64,000 nucleotides of DNA from contig NC_080546.1 of NCBI RefSeq assembly GCF_028640845.1, forward strand, positions 15,597,520-15,661,519, written 5' to 3'. Under the pieces are notes generated by a model. That model was not told the DNA's origin. It worked only from the letters and a program-made list of their open reading frames with translations, and ran no database searches. A program made the position numbers and the translations under genes. Source of the stretch: Ahaetulla prasina. Taxonomy: Eukaryota; Chordata; Lepidosauria; Squamata; Colubridae. Positions 54,951 to 64,000 of this stretch are shown here, piece after piece. The stretch's first letter is position 1; each line of letters opens with the position of its first letter.

Positions 54951-55040
54951 TAAAATGGGGCAAAACTCACTTAACAACTGTATCACTTAGCAACAGAAAT
55001 TTTAGGTTCAATTGTGGTCGTAAGACTTCCTATACCGAGA

Positions 55041-55621
55041 ACCTTAAATCCAGGTAAATTGGTGGTGGGGGTTCAGTATTTTTAATTATTTATCAGCTCA
55101 AACCACCGAATTGCTGTAGAATAAACTGAAAGAAAGAATAAACTGAATAAACGTAAAAAAGAAAGAAAGACTTTTGAGAAGGAGACGATTCCTTGTGCGC
55201 TTTTCAGTTGCTATGAGCAACTGCGGTGCAATTGAACGAGAGAGATTGAAGTTTCGTTGGTGATTAATACTGTACGTGATTGATGGTGAAAGCAGAAGTC
55301 AAAACAATGCATTGAGAATATTTTAAAAATCAGTAACTGTTAATTAATGTTGAGCAACGGTGTAATGTAAGTGTAATAGCTGACACTTAATTGTAAGCTT
55401 TAATGATTTATTAGACTGGCTGTCTAATTTTATCCTCAGAGCCAGTGAAAGCTTCTATGCGTACGGGGCATTTATTAGAGAGAGAGTTCTTGAGTCTCAT
55501 TTCCCCGTATTGCCCACAAAACTGGGAATAGGTGAAAGTGTATTTCTCTTTTGCTTCATTTTGCTTTTTCCCAAATGCAAACCAATCTGGATTTCATATT
55601 TGCCCCAGAGTGGATGTATTT
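55041..55621. other. No recognisable feature
   Basis: Apparently single-copy AT-rich sequence. Confidence 0.4.
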
Positions 55622-56345
55622 TGGTTATAAACCATATCACAACATTCATTCAAACACAACAGAGTTATTAACCTAATCTTGAATAGCTTCTTCTCTGGTA
55701 ATATTGTACTACTAACTAGAGCATAAAAAACATTTGCTAGACCAATTCTTGAATACAGCTCATCTGTCTGGAACCCGCACTGCATATCGGACATAAATAC
55801 AATTGAGAGAGTCCAGAGATATTTTACAAGAAGAGTCCTCCACTCCTTTGCTCGCAATAAAATACCTTATGCCACGAGACTCCAAATTTTGGGCTTAGAC
55901 AACTTAGAACTATGCCGACTTCAGCCTGATCTAAGCACAGTACATAAAATTATCTACCACAATGTCCTATCTGTCAATGACTACTTCAGCTTCAACCACA
56001 ACAATATAAGAGCAAATAATAGATAAAAACTCGAGGTAAACCGCCCCAAACTTGATTGCAGAAAATATGACTTCAGTAACAGAGTGGTCAATGCCTGGAA
56101 TGCACTACCTGCACATTTTTTCCCCAAACCCCCAAACCTTTAAGCTTAAACTGTCTACTGTTGACCTCACCCCATTCCTAAGAGGTCTGTAAGGGGTATG
56201 GATAAGTGCACCTGCATGTCTACCATCCCTGTTCTAATATTCCTTTTTTACTTACTCTTTTCATGTATCCAAATTATGTTTATACTTTTACCTGTTATCT
56301 TATATACGATTGACAAATAAATAAAAAAATAAAATAAAATAAATT
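55622..56345 (+). mobile_element. LINE family A, 3' half
   Basis: Translates in pieces to an ORF2 C terminus (TFARPILEYSSSVWNPH-like, then RVQRYFTRRVLHSF-like) with frame breaks. Ends CCTACCGTTCC-related sequence and TTGACAAATAAATAAA. The second copy begins about 300 bp downstream in the same orientation. Confidence 0.8.
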
Positions 56346-56659
56346 CTAAAGATGGCAAATTTCTGCTCAGTTCTGTCTTACATTTAGAACTGGGAACCTA
56401 AATTTGTATAAAATGTTGCACAAACTGAAGGACTAGGTTCAGATGTCAGGCTAAACCATAAATTAGTTTATTTGATTTTGGCTTATTGGCAGTCCTCCAC
56501 TTATGGCTGGTCACTTAGTGACCATTCAACGTTCCAATGCCCCCCCCAAAAAGTACTTACAATCCAGTTCTGAAGTTCTATTAGTGGTCCCATCCCCCAC
56601 AGTCAGTGACTACATTACCCCTCCAGAATTGAATAACAGCTTTCCTGTCAAACAGACAA

Positions 56660-57606
56660 GTGGTCAAAATTGGCAATGCTCTATCAAATCCTGTTCCTGT
56701 CAAAAGTGGCGTTCCCCAAGGCAGCGTTCTTGGACCAACACTCTTCATATTATACATTAATGATCTCTGTGACCATATTACTAGTAATTGTGTTCTCTTT
56801 GCTGATGATGTCAAACTATTTAACACCACCAACAATACAGCTACCCTTTAAAAAGACCTTGACTTTGTATCTGAATGGTCTAAAACTTGGCAACTCCAAA
56901 TCTCAACCAGCAAATGCTCAGTCTTACACATTGGAAAAAAGAACCTAAACACTAAGTACAAGCTTGATGGACATTACCTTACAGATGACCCCCACCCTGT
57001 TAAAGACCTTGGAGTTTTCATATCAAATGATCTAAAAGTGCCAAAGCCCACTGCAACTACATCGCAAAAAAGGCTTTAAGAGTTGTAAACCTAATCTTGT
57101 GTAGCTTCTTCTCCAAAAACACTACACTACTAACCAGAGCATACAAAACATTTGCTAGACCAATTCTTGAATACAGCTCGCCTGTCTGAAACCCATACCA
57201 CATTTCTGACATCAATACAATTGAACGTGTCCAGAAATATTTTACAAGAAGAGTACTCCACTCCTCCGAATACAACAAAATACCTTATGCCACCAGACTT
57301 GAAATCCTGGGTTTAGAAAATTTAGAACTACGCTGCCTTTGACATGACCCGAGTTTAACTCATAGAATAATCTATTACAATGTCCTTCCTGTCAAAGACT
57401 ACTTCAGCTTCAATTGCAACAATACACGAGTACACAACAGATTTAAGCTTAATGTTAACCGCTCCAATCTTGATTGCAGAAAATATGACTTCAGTAACAG
57501 AGTTGTTAATGCTTGGAATACACTACCTGACTCTGTGGTCTCTTCCCAAAATCCCCAAAGCTTCAACCAAAAACTGTCTACTATTGACCTTACCCCATTT
57601 CTAGGA
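56660..57606 (+). pseudogene. LINE family A ORF2 reverse transcriptase, disabled
   Basis: 56660-56851 reads [20 protein letters not shown] and [12 protein letters not shown], so the catalytic FADD is intact. Downstream EWSKTWQLQISTSKC and KDLGVFISNDLK are typical of CR1/Jockey-group enzymes. Several stops (near 56850, 57078, 57118, 57189) and shifts break it. The C-terminal frame reappears at 57380-57604. The endonuclease is missing. Confidence 0.82.
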
Positions 57607-57679
57607 GGTCTGTAAGGGGCGTGCATAAGAGCACAAGCGTGCCTACCGTTCCTTTCCTATTGTTTCCTTCCATTATATC

Positions 57680-57966
57680 CAATTAATCGTCTCATAGTTC
57701 CCATCACCAATCTCTTTCCACTTATGACTGTATGACTATAACTTGTTGCTGGCAATCCTTATGATTTATATTGATATATTGACCATCAATTGTGTTGTAA
57801 ATGTTGTACCTTGATGAACGTATCTTTTCTTTTATGTACACTGAGAGCATATGCACCAAGACAAATTCCTTGTGTGTCCAATCACATTTGGCCAATAAAA
57901 TTCTATTCTATTCTATTCTATTCTATTCTATTCTATTCTATTCTATTCTATTCTATTCTATTCTAT
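57680..57966 (+). mobile_element. L3-like LINE 3' end with (ATTCT)n, inner layer
   Basis: Starts near AATCGTCTCATAGTTCCCAT, has TGTACACTGAGAGCATATGC and CCAATAAAATTCTATTC with about 13 units. It lies inside the 3' region of the family A LINE. Confidence 0.87.
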
Positions 57967-58420
57967 TCATATGGTTATTACATACTTATGCTTATATATA
58001 TGCTTATATATTATATAGTTATTTTCATGCTTATGCTTATATATACTGTGTGACAAAATAAATAAATAAAATAAAATAAAATTTCGAGCACTCAGCAATT
58101 GACCTACACTTATGGCAATTTGCAGCATCGGTCACATGACTGATTTATGTTGTAAATTACAAAAATGTAATTTTTGCAAATGTTGTAATTTTTGCTAAAA
58201 ATGGCATTTATTTCTGGTGTTCAGCAAAAATCCTCTATAACACACAATGGGTTCACTTAAAGACTGTGGCATTTGCTTAACAACCAGAGTATTTGCTTTA
58301 TGTCTACCACTGAAAGATCATAAAATTGGCTTGGATACATGGGTAACTGTTATAGGACCATCATGACTTATGGCCATAATAGACAGCCTCTGTTACAGTC
58401 GTAAGTCAAAGACACCTGCA

Positions 58421-58655
58421 TTGGCGAGATGAGAGGTGTAGAAGTTTAATCGTAAAATAAATAAAGTTGTGTAAACTTAGCTGTTGTGCTTCGCAAACAA
58501 ATATTTATGGCTTAAGACAGAGTGACAAAGTGGATGCCAGTACCTCTTTTGTGGCTTCTGGGAGCTCCAAGGGTGGTGGAGGCAAAAATATTGTTCTAAT
58601 GTTTGGAAGGTTGGGGAGGAGCAGGTAGGGTAGAGGCTGAAGTCATTCCTTACAA
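58421..58655. other. No recognisable feature
   Basis: Nothing identifiable. Confidence 0.35.
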
Positions 58656-59065
58656 CAGGGGTGTCAAACTGAATTTCCTCGAAGGCCGGATCAGCATTGT
58701 AGTTCTCCTTCATGGGCCGGCAGAGGGGGGGAGCGAGGGGAGAGATGGGACGGATGCCTCCTGCAGCACCCTGACGGCCGAAACGGGGCACGAGAGGACT
58801 GCGCGTAACCCCCTCTGCCCCTTTTTCAGCTTCTATGGCCTCCTGCAGCATGGAGGCCCCGCGAGGCCCCCGTGTGGCCCATTTTCTGCCTTCCCGACCT
58901 CTAGCAGCACTCCGCTGGCTAAAAACGGGCTGCATGGAGGCCCCGCAAGGCCCACACACAGCCCTTTTTGGCCAGCAGAGGCACCAAGTGATGGACCTTT
59001 GGTATTTCCAGACCAGCCCGGTGGGCCAGATTTAAGCACCCCATGCCTTGAGTTTGACACACCAG
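58656..59065. mobile_element. hAT-like MITE, family 2
   Basis: Starts CAGGGGTGTCAAACTG and ends GAGTTTGACACACCAG. Flanks CCTTACAA and CCTTAGAG match at 6 of 8. GC-rich interior; the 160-residue frames on both strands are incidental. Confidence 0.85.
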
Positions 59066-59073
59066 CCTTAGAG

Positions 59074-60136
59074 TCTGGTTGTTAAATCAGAACTATTTTA
59101 CTAGTCTTAGTAACATCCACTGAAGTCCTTGACATGCCATGCAAAGTCCAATTCAACCTTCTAGTCCCCAGAGACTGCACATTCATGAGGGTTTCATTGT
59201 CCTCTATTCAGCCAACAAGTTAAGCCATCCATCGCTTTGTAGGTTTTGTTTCATGGCTCCATCAACACCACATTTGCTTATCTTTTTCTTCTTCTGGTTC
59301 AGCCATGGTCTCACTGGTAAACATTTTACTAGTTCTTACCGAAATACTTCATGCTGTAAATCCACCCTTCCCCTCCACACACACACACCTACCCCAATTC
59401 AGATTCCATTCAAGACAGGTACATTTATTTTAAAGATTAGAACTGAGAGGCAATGTGTAAAACTTTGTGAAATCTGAAAATAAACAGCTTGTGCTGATAA
59501 TGGAAGATAAAGTAATTAGAAGGGACAAGATAAGATAAACTGATTTAGAAAAAAAGCAAGTCTCTAGTTTTGTTTCAAATCCATCTCAATAAATAAATAA
59601 ATAAAAATCCAGGCCTGCAACTGAATATTATACTGCTGAAGACAGAAGAAGTCTAGCTTTACTAAGCCAGACATAAGAGAAAGGAGTGAATTTTTTGCTC
59701 CTCGTTTTAACTGATCGTCTTGGTTTTCTTTCCTTCCAATTTCTCTCCGATTTTTAGACTGTTCTCCATTAAAGATGCATATAAAAATGTGTTCATAAAA
59801 GAAAATGCACACACAAAAAGACATGCATAGGATGGGTAAAGAATATGTAAGGAAAATGCGCTTGCCAGTTTCCCTTATACATGTGTGTGTGTGTGTGTTA
59901 AAGAAAATTGCAAATAACAATCATGTTAGCTTTCACATTAATGTGAAAGATTCTAAACTGCCATAGAAACAAAAGAATTGTCTGCTTCAAAAAGCATCCA
60001 GAAAGTAATAGGATAAATTCATCCATGGCAGCTGCCCAGCCTGTTCAATTAATTTGGTTACTATCTTAAGGCATAAAGGTAGACATAACCATCACTGATC
60101 TGCCACTCTATTCTCTGATGCTGTTATGGAACTAAA
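59074..60136. other. No recognisable feature
   Basis: A GT tract at 59883-59900 and AAAT units at 59589-59604; otherwise nothing. Confidence 0.45.
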
Positions 60137-60511
60137 AGAAGGGAAGGGGAGGGGAGGGGAGGGAAGGCGAGGGGAGGAAAGCAGTGGTGGGATTCAGCCA
60201 GTTCGCACCGCTTCGGGAGAACTGGTTGTTAACTTTCTGAGCAGTTTGATGAACTGGTTGTTGGAAGAAATCATTAGGGCAGAGAACCGGCTGTTAAATT
60301 ATTTGAATCCCACCACTGGAGGAAAAGAAAGGAAAGGAGAGGAGAGGAGAGGAGAGGAGAGGGGAGGGGAGGAAAGGGGGGGGAGGGGAGGGGAGGAAAG
60401 GAAAGGAAAGAGGAGGAGAGGAGAAGGGAGGAAAGGAAAGGAAAGGAAAGGAAAGAGGAAGAGAGGAAAGGAAAGGAAAGGAAAGGAAAGGAAAGGAAAG
60501 GAAAGGAAAGG
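60137..60511. repeat. Purine microsatellite (GGGGA/GGAAA)n split by a MITE
   Basis: Purine-only arrays at 60137-60181 and 60319-60511 flank the family 1 MITE. Confidence 0.93.
60182..60318. mobile_element. hAT-like MITE, family 1 (137 bp)
   Basis: Ends CAGTGGTGGGATTCAGCC and TTTGAATCCCACCACTG. Flanks GAGGAAAG and GAGGAAAA match at 7 of 8. Reverse complement of the element at 23290-23426, same length. Confidence 0.9.
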
Positions 60512-61483
60512 CATACTTATATCTTTAATACAAAAATAATTCTGGGGAAGGAGAAAAATAAGGAATTAAGTAATTGGATACTTTGGGTATCAAGACAGAG
60601 AAATATTTCATCCCCTCGATGCAGATTCTGTATTGCCTTGTTGTGCAATGTTTGCTGGAGAAAATATGTCTATTAATGATGTCAAAATGAAAATCTATAC
60701 CCTGCATGCCCCAGGCCTGCAGATAGCAAAGAAAGCAGGAGTCTCCAATCGATCATCAGCAAACAAGATGGAGGCTCGGCTTCAGTTTCAGCTGTATTTA
60801 TAGGGAAACATAACCACTGCATAGTTCTACTAAGTGTCGACTTTAAATTTTAAACTACTTCTTCATGCATTCCTGAAAGAGCCTCTCTCTCTCTCTCTGT
60901 CTCTCTCCAATTCTGTCCGAGACCGTGCACAGAGCTAATAACCGTGAATCATAATTTGATCTCCTTAACTCCAATGGAGATTTTTGTCAACTCTGAAAAT
61001 CAAAACTAGGTTGGAGGACGGGCTGTAGAAGGGGATTATTGGCTGGATGTAATTTGTACACTAAAGTTTTGGTTACACTTGTTTAAGAGTTGTACTTAAC
61101 AGAGGGCAAACCATGTTTTTTCCCTCCATGGATAAAACAATGACCCAGGCTACTGTGTCTTGCAAAAAAAACAAAAAAAACCTGGTTAAACATGAACTGT
61201 GAACCAAGACAGCAATAGGGTTCAAGGCAAATCAATTTCATTATAAGTTGCATTTGCTTTTTTTTAGTGGTGTATCACTGACAATACTTTTAGTGGATTG
61301 GCAGCCCTGTGGAGGGGGTTGGGGGGCGGCGGGGGGGGAGTGAGGTGTCATCAAGATTTTGCACCTGGTCACTCTGTCAGAAGCACAGTGTTTGGCTGCT
61401 AAAGTTGTTCCAGTTTGCCTGTCTTGTTTCTTTCTGGGCTGAAGCCAGTGCTATGACATCCAGTTGCCATATTATCTGACGTG
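60512..61483. other. No recognisable feature
   Basis: A CT tract at 60888-60908 and a G-rich run at 61312-61341; nothing gene-like. Confidence 0.45.
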
Positions 61484-61760
61484 CAGTGGTGGGATTCAAA
61501 TTATTTTACTATCGGTTCTGTGGGCATGGCATGGTGGACGGGGCAGGGGAAGGATACTGTAAAATCTCCATTCCCTCCCTACTCCAGGGGAAGGTTACTG
61601 CAAAATCCCCATTTCCTCCCGATCAGCTGGGACTCGGGAAGCGAGAGAATAGATGGGGGCGGGGCCAGTCAGAGGTGGTATTTACCGGTTCTCCGAACTA
61701 CTCAAAATTTCTGCTACCAGTTCTCCAGAACTGGTCAGAACCTGCTGAATACCACCTCTG
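61484..61760. mobile_element. hAT-like MITE, family 1
   Basis: Ends CAGTGGTGGGATTCAAAT and GCTGAATACCACCTCTG. Flanks CTGACGTG and CTGAGGTG match at 7 of 8. Confidence 0.9.
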
Positions 61761-61796
61761 CTGAGGTGGATTTTGATCTGCAGAGTACTATGAACT

Positions 61797-61985
61797 CAGC
61801 AATAGCACCTAGACTTATATGCAGCTTTACACTGCTTTACAGCCCTCTCTAAGTGGTTTTACAGAATCAGCCTCTTGCCCCCAACAATCTGAATCCTCTT
61901 TTACCGACCTCGGAAGGATGAAAATCTGAGTCAAACTTGAGCCGGTCGGGATTTGCATTTTAACCACTGCGCTACCAGGGCTCTT
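61797..61985 (-). mobile_element. Sauria-type SINE, internally deleted
   Basis: Reverse of GGTAGCGCAGTGGTTAAAAT, then GACTCAGATTTTCATCC, CAGATTGTTGGGGGCAAG and CTTAGAGAGGGCTGTAAAGC. The region around box B is shortened. Confidence 0.8.
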
Positions 61986-62004
61986 AGAGAAAATAGAACA
62001 TAGA

Positions 62005-62079
62005 ATCACAGGGCTGGAAGTCACCTCAGAGGTATTCTAATCCAATCCCCTGCTCAAGGCAAGAGATCTTATACTATTG
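62005..62079 (-). mobile_element. CR1 3' terminus, reverse
   Basis: CACAGGGCTGGAAGTCACCT and TCTAATCCAATCCCCTGCTC; it abuts a plus-strand CR1 at 62080. Confidence 0.7.
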
Positions 62080-62587
<508 letters not shown>

Positions 62588-62859
62588 CCATCCTGGTCAA
62601 ATCCAGTGTAGGAAGTTTGCACCCATCCCTCTCCTAAGAAAATGAGATATTTTAGGAAATATTAAAAGGGCAGAATATTTCCCCAAAAGGGAGGCCCCAC
62701 CCTACCTTTGTCAATGGGCCATTAAGGCCTGGGACGGTCTATTCCACATAACAAAGATCTACCTTCTTCAGGCAGAGCCATAGTAGGAATTACATTACAT
62801 GACATGAACCAAGCCTGGGACTCAGAGAACCTACAAAGTTACCCATGCATGGTCCCATG

Positions 62860-63438
62860 TGTTAGATTCGGGCAATAACGAGGCATGAGACCAGGATAGT
62901 GACAACAGCTCTTTACTATATGGTGAACCCAGCAACCGGGCTGGGGAAAAACCTCTCCTTATATACAGTTCAACCGGCGGCTTCAACCAATCAGCAACGT
63001 GCTTGTTTCCCGCCAAAATATTTAAAGATACATTACACTCCTTCCCTCCCAGAAAACACTTTACCTATATATTTACATTATATTTACATATTACTTTTCA
63101 ACGTAATCACGTAAATAGACTGGGCGTCTCCTGACTCTTTCGGACCTGCGCAGTACGTTCCCTGGGAGCGGGTCGAGTTGACCAGAGGGGCTGTTTGCTC
63201 CTCTCAGCTCCTCCTCTAGGCCATCCGGCCTTGGATTATTTGCCGAGTCGTCCCTGCTGTTTTCTAATGGAACCTGTTGGCGTCGCTGGACCTCCGGGAA
63301 TTCAGTTAAGTCCTGCGATTTTCCCGGGTTTGAGTCAGCTGTGGGTTCAAACATTGTATAGTCAGGGCCTGTTTCGTCTGACTCGGTTTGATCGGCTATC
63401 CGTTTCCGTTTAAATCAAATATTTAAAGATACATTACA
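62860..63438 (-). mobile_element. Internally deleted Ty3-like LTR retrotransposon
   Basis: On the minus strand the 3' LTR is 63037-62860 (TGTAATGTATC to CGAATCTAACA, 178 bp), preceded by the polypurine tract GGGAGGGAAGGAG (63050-63038). The 5' end keeps only about 22 bases of LTR (63438-63417). A perfect 5-bp duplication CCATG flanks the whole (62855-62859 and 63439-63443). Most of gag-pol is deleted. Confidence 0.88.
63091..63413 (-). pseudogene. Ty3-like pol C-terminal tail
   Basis: A reading frame ending LRRSERVRRRPVYLRDYV plus two residues and a stop, 54 bp before the LTR. Basic RRS.R.RR followed by P.YL.DYV is the common last segment of Ty3-like integrases in vertebrates. All enzymatic domains are missing and the upstream acidic linker is all that remains. 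Confidence 0.75.
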
Positions 63439-63656
63439 CCATGGGAATCTGACAACCAATCAGAATTCAAGCTAAAATTCGAAGCTGGAGAGAGGGTATA
63501 AATCTCTCTCTCACCCATGTGCGTTTTTTGCCCAGGACCTCAAACCATGTAGTCCTGTCCACCATTAAAAACCATCTTTCCAATCAGCCACCATGTTTCC
63601 GGTGTCTTTCTCCCCACTTGGAACTGAACCCAGATGGACATTTCTTCCATCACCAG

Positions 63657-63780
63657 GCTCCAATTTATTATTCAATTTATTTTTGAAAACCTTCAGTGAT
63701 GGAGAACCCACAATTCTGAGTGGCAAACTATTCCATTGATTAGACATTTCTCCTTACTTCTAGGTTGGATCTCTCTTAGT
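63657..63780 (-). mobile_element. Diverged CR1-like 3' coding fragment
   Basis: Reverse-strand frame reads SNQWNSLPLRIVGSPSLKVFKNKL, compared here only by the pattern QWN.LP...V..P.L..FK typical of CR1 ends. Confidence 0.65.
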
Positions 63781-63879
63781 GCTTTCTGGAGTGACTTCTG
63801 TCACCTCCTAATTCTTTCCTGGAGGAAGCACGACAATCTGTATCCAGAAGGTTGTCATCTTTGAGAGAGAATGAAGCCA

Positions 63880-63955
63880 TTAGTCTTAAAAGAGGCCTTC
63901 CTGGGTCTGGCAATTACTGTCCAATCTCCAACCTTCACAAAATTTTTGAGATAGG
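63880..63955 (+). pseudogene. L2-like RT N-terminal scrap
   Basis: Plus-strand codons read KRGLPGSGNYCPISNLHKIF, resembling the NYRPISNL segment at the start of the reverse-transcriptase domain in L2/CR1 LINEs. Too short for a firm family call. Confidence 0.45.
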
Positions 63956-63971
63956 GAGAAAAGCTACAGAG

Positions 63972-64000
63972 CAGGGGTGAAATGCTCCTGGTTTGGACCG
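63972..64000. mobile_element. hAT-like MITE end, family 1, cut by the window edge
   Basis: CAGGGGTGAAATGCTCCTGG is the terminal repeat of family 1, in the form closest to the right end of the 1,054-bp element. The rest lies outside the window. Confidence 0.65.

Larger units (their letters stand above)
54106..55035. mobile_element. AAC-rich MITE broken by two CR1 insertions
   Basis: Pieces at 54106-54131 (CAGGTAGTCCTTGACTTG), 54520-54781 and 54951-55035 (CTTAACAACTGTATCACTTA to AAGACTTCCTATA) join into one element. CR1 copies at 54132-54515 and 54782-54950 separate them. Confidence 0.82.
56610..58078 (+). mobile_element. LINE family A, longer copy, split by an L3-like end
   Basis: Coding region 56650-57610, then CGTGCCTACCGTTCCTTTCC and ATTATATCC. 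After the insertion its tail resumes at 57967 (ATATGGTTATTACATACTTA) and ends GTGTGACAAAATAAATAAA. Confidence 0.82.
56488..58420. mobile_element. AAC-rich MITE, outer shell of a three-level nest
   Basis: Left part 56488-56600 (GGCAGTCCTCCACTTATGGC); right part 58080-58420 (TTCACTTAAAGACTGTGGC to GTCGTAAGTCAAAGACACC). Everything between is LINE sequence. Confidence 0.75.
62607..63652 (+). mobile_element. Solo LTR, family L-b, split by a nested LTR element
   Basis: Begins TGTAGGAAGTTTGCACCC and ends GACATTTCTTCCATCA. A 4-bp duplication CCAG flanks it (62603-62606 and 63653-63656). Without the insertion it is about 460 bp, close to the 487 bp of 21742-22228. GAGGGTATAAATCTC near 63493 is a TATA-like element. 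Confidence 0.88.

Noticed and set aside
58477..59085. Two 160-residue open frames on opposite strands
   Set aside because: They lie mostly inside a GC-rich hAT-like MITE with readable ends and match no family.

Overview
This window is intergenic or intronic DNA of a vertebrate, and I find no intact or partial host protein-coding gene in it. The repeat content points to a squamate reptile, most likely a colubroid snake. The evidence is: many CR1 LINE 3' ends; a second LINE whose 3' end always runs into an (AATAG)n/(ATTCT)n pentamer array (a known feature of snake genomes); tRNA-headed SINEs of Sauria-SINE type; L2-like, L1 and Penelope-like fragments; and a very dense load of short hAT-like DNA transposons. 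The species assignment is inference. All coding traces (GVPQGS and FADD/YADD reverse-transcriptase motifs, a GIY-YIG-like fragment, a Ty3-like pol tail) belong to broken transposable elements.

Layout. 0-3.4 kb: hAT MITEs, a Penelope-like remnant, a 5'-truncated L2-like LINE with a readable reverse transcriptase, and a SINE lying tail-to-tail with it. 5-7 kb: a CR1 split by a SINE that is itself split by another LINE end. 7.2-8.3 kb: a fold-back minisatellite and a solo LTR. 10.3-11.9 kb: two copies of one MITE in inverted orientation around a third MITE. 13-17 kb: pentamer/hexamer arrays, MITEs and a fold-back retroelement. 17.9-23.5 kb: nested hAT MITEs and two LTRs. 25-30 kb: LINEs (L3-like, CR1, L1) and a CR1-hAT-LTR nest. 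30-37 kb: mostly single-copy DNA with scattered MITEs. 38.5-42.2 kb: three near-identical pentamer-tailed LINE copies and two multi-level nests. 43-53 kb: an LTR, a 1.05 kb hAT element with internal tandem repeats, and SINEs. 53-58.4 kb: two MITEs each broken by two LINE insertions. 58-64 kb: purine microsatellites, a CR1 with a compound trinucleotide tail, and an LTR containing a second LTR element.

The most informative signal is in the insertion structure. About 20 hAT-like elements have readable 8-bp target duplications, and these share a centre close to NNYTRNNN, as reported for the Buster branch of hAT. Nested insertions allow relative dating, and several pairs (two SINEs, three L3-like LINEs) are almost identical, which suggests recent activity. 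A 213-bp near-palindrome with a perfect 12-bp target duplication, present twice, is the best candidate for something undescribed. No CRISPR array, operon or other functional gene system is present.
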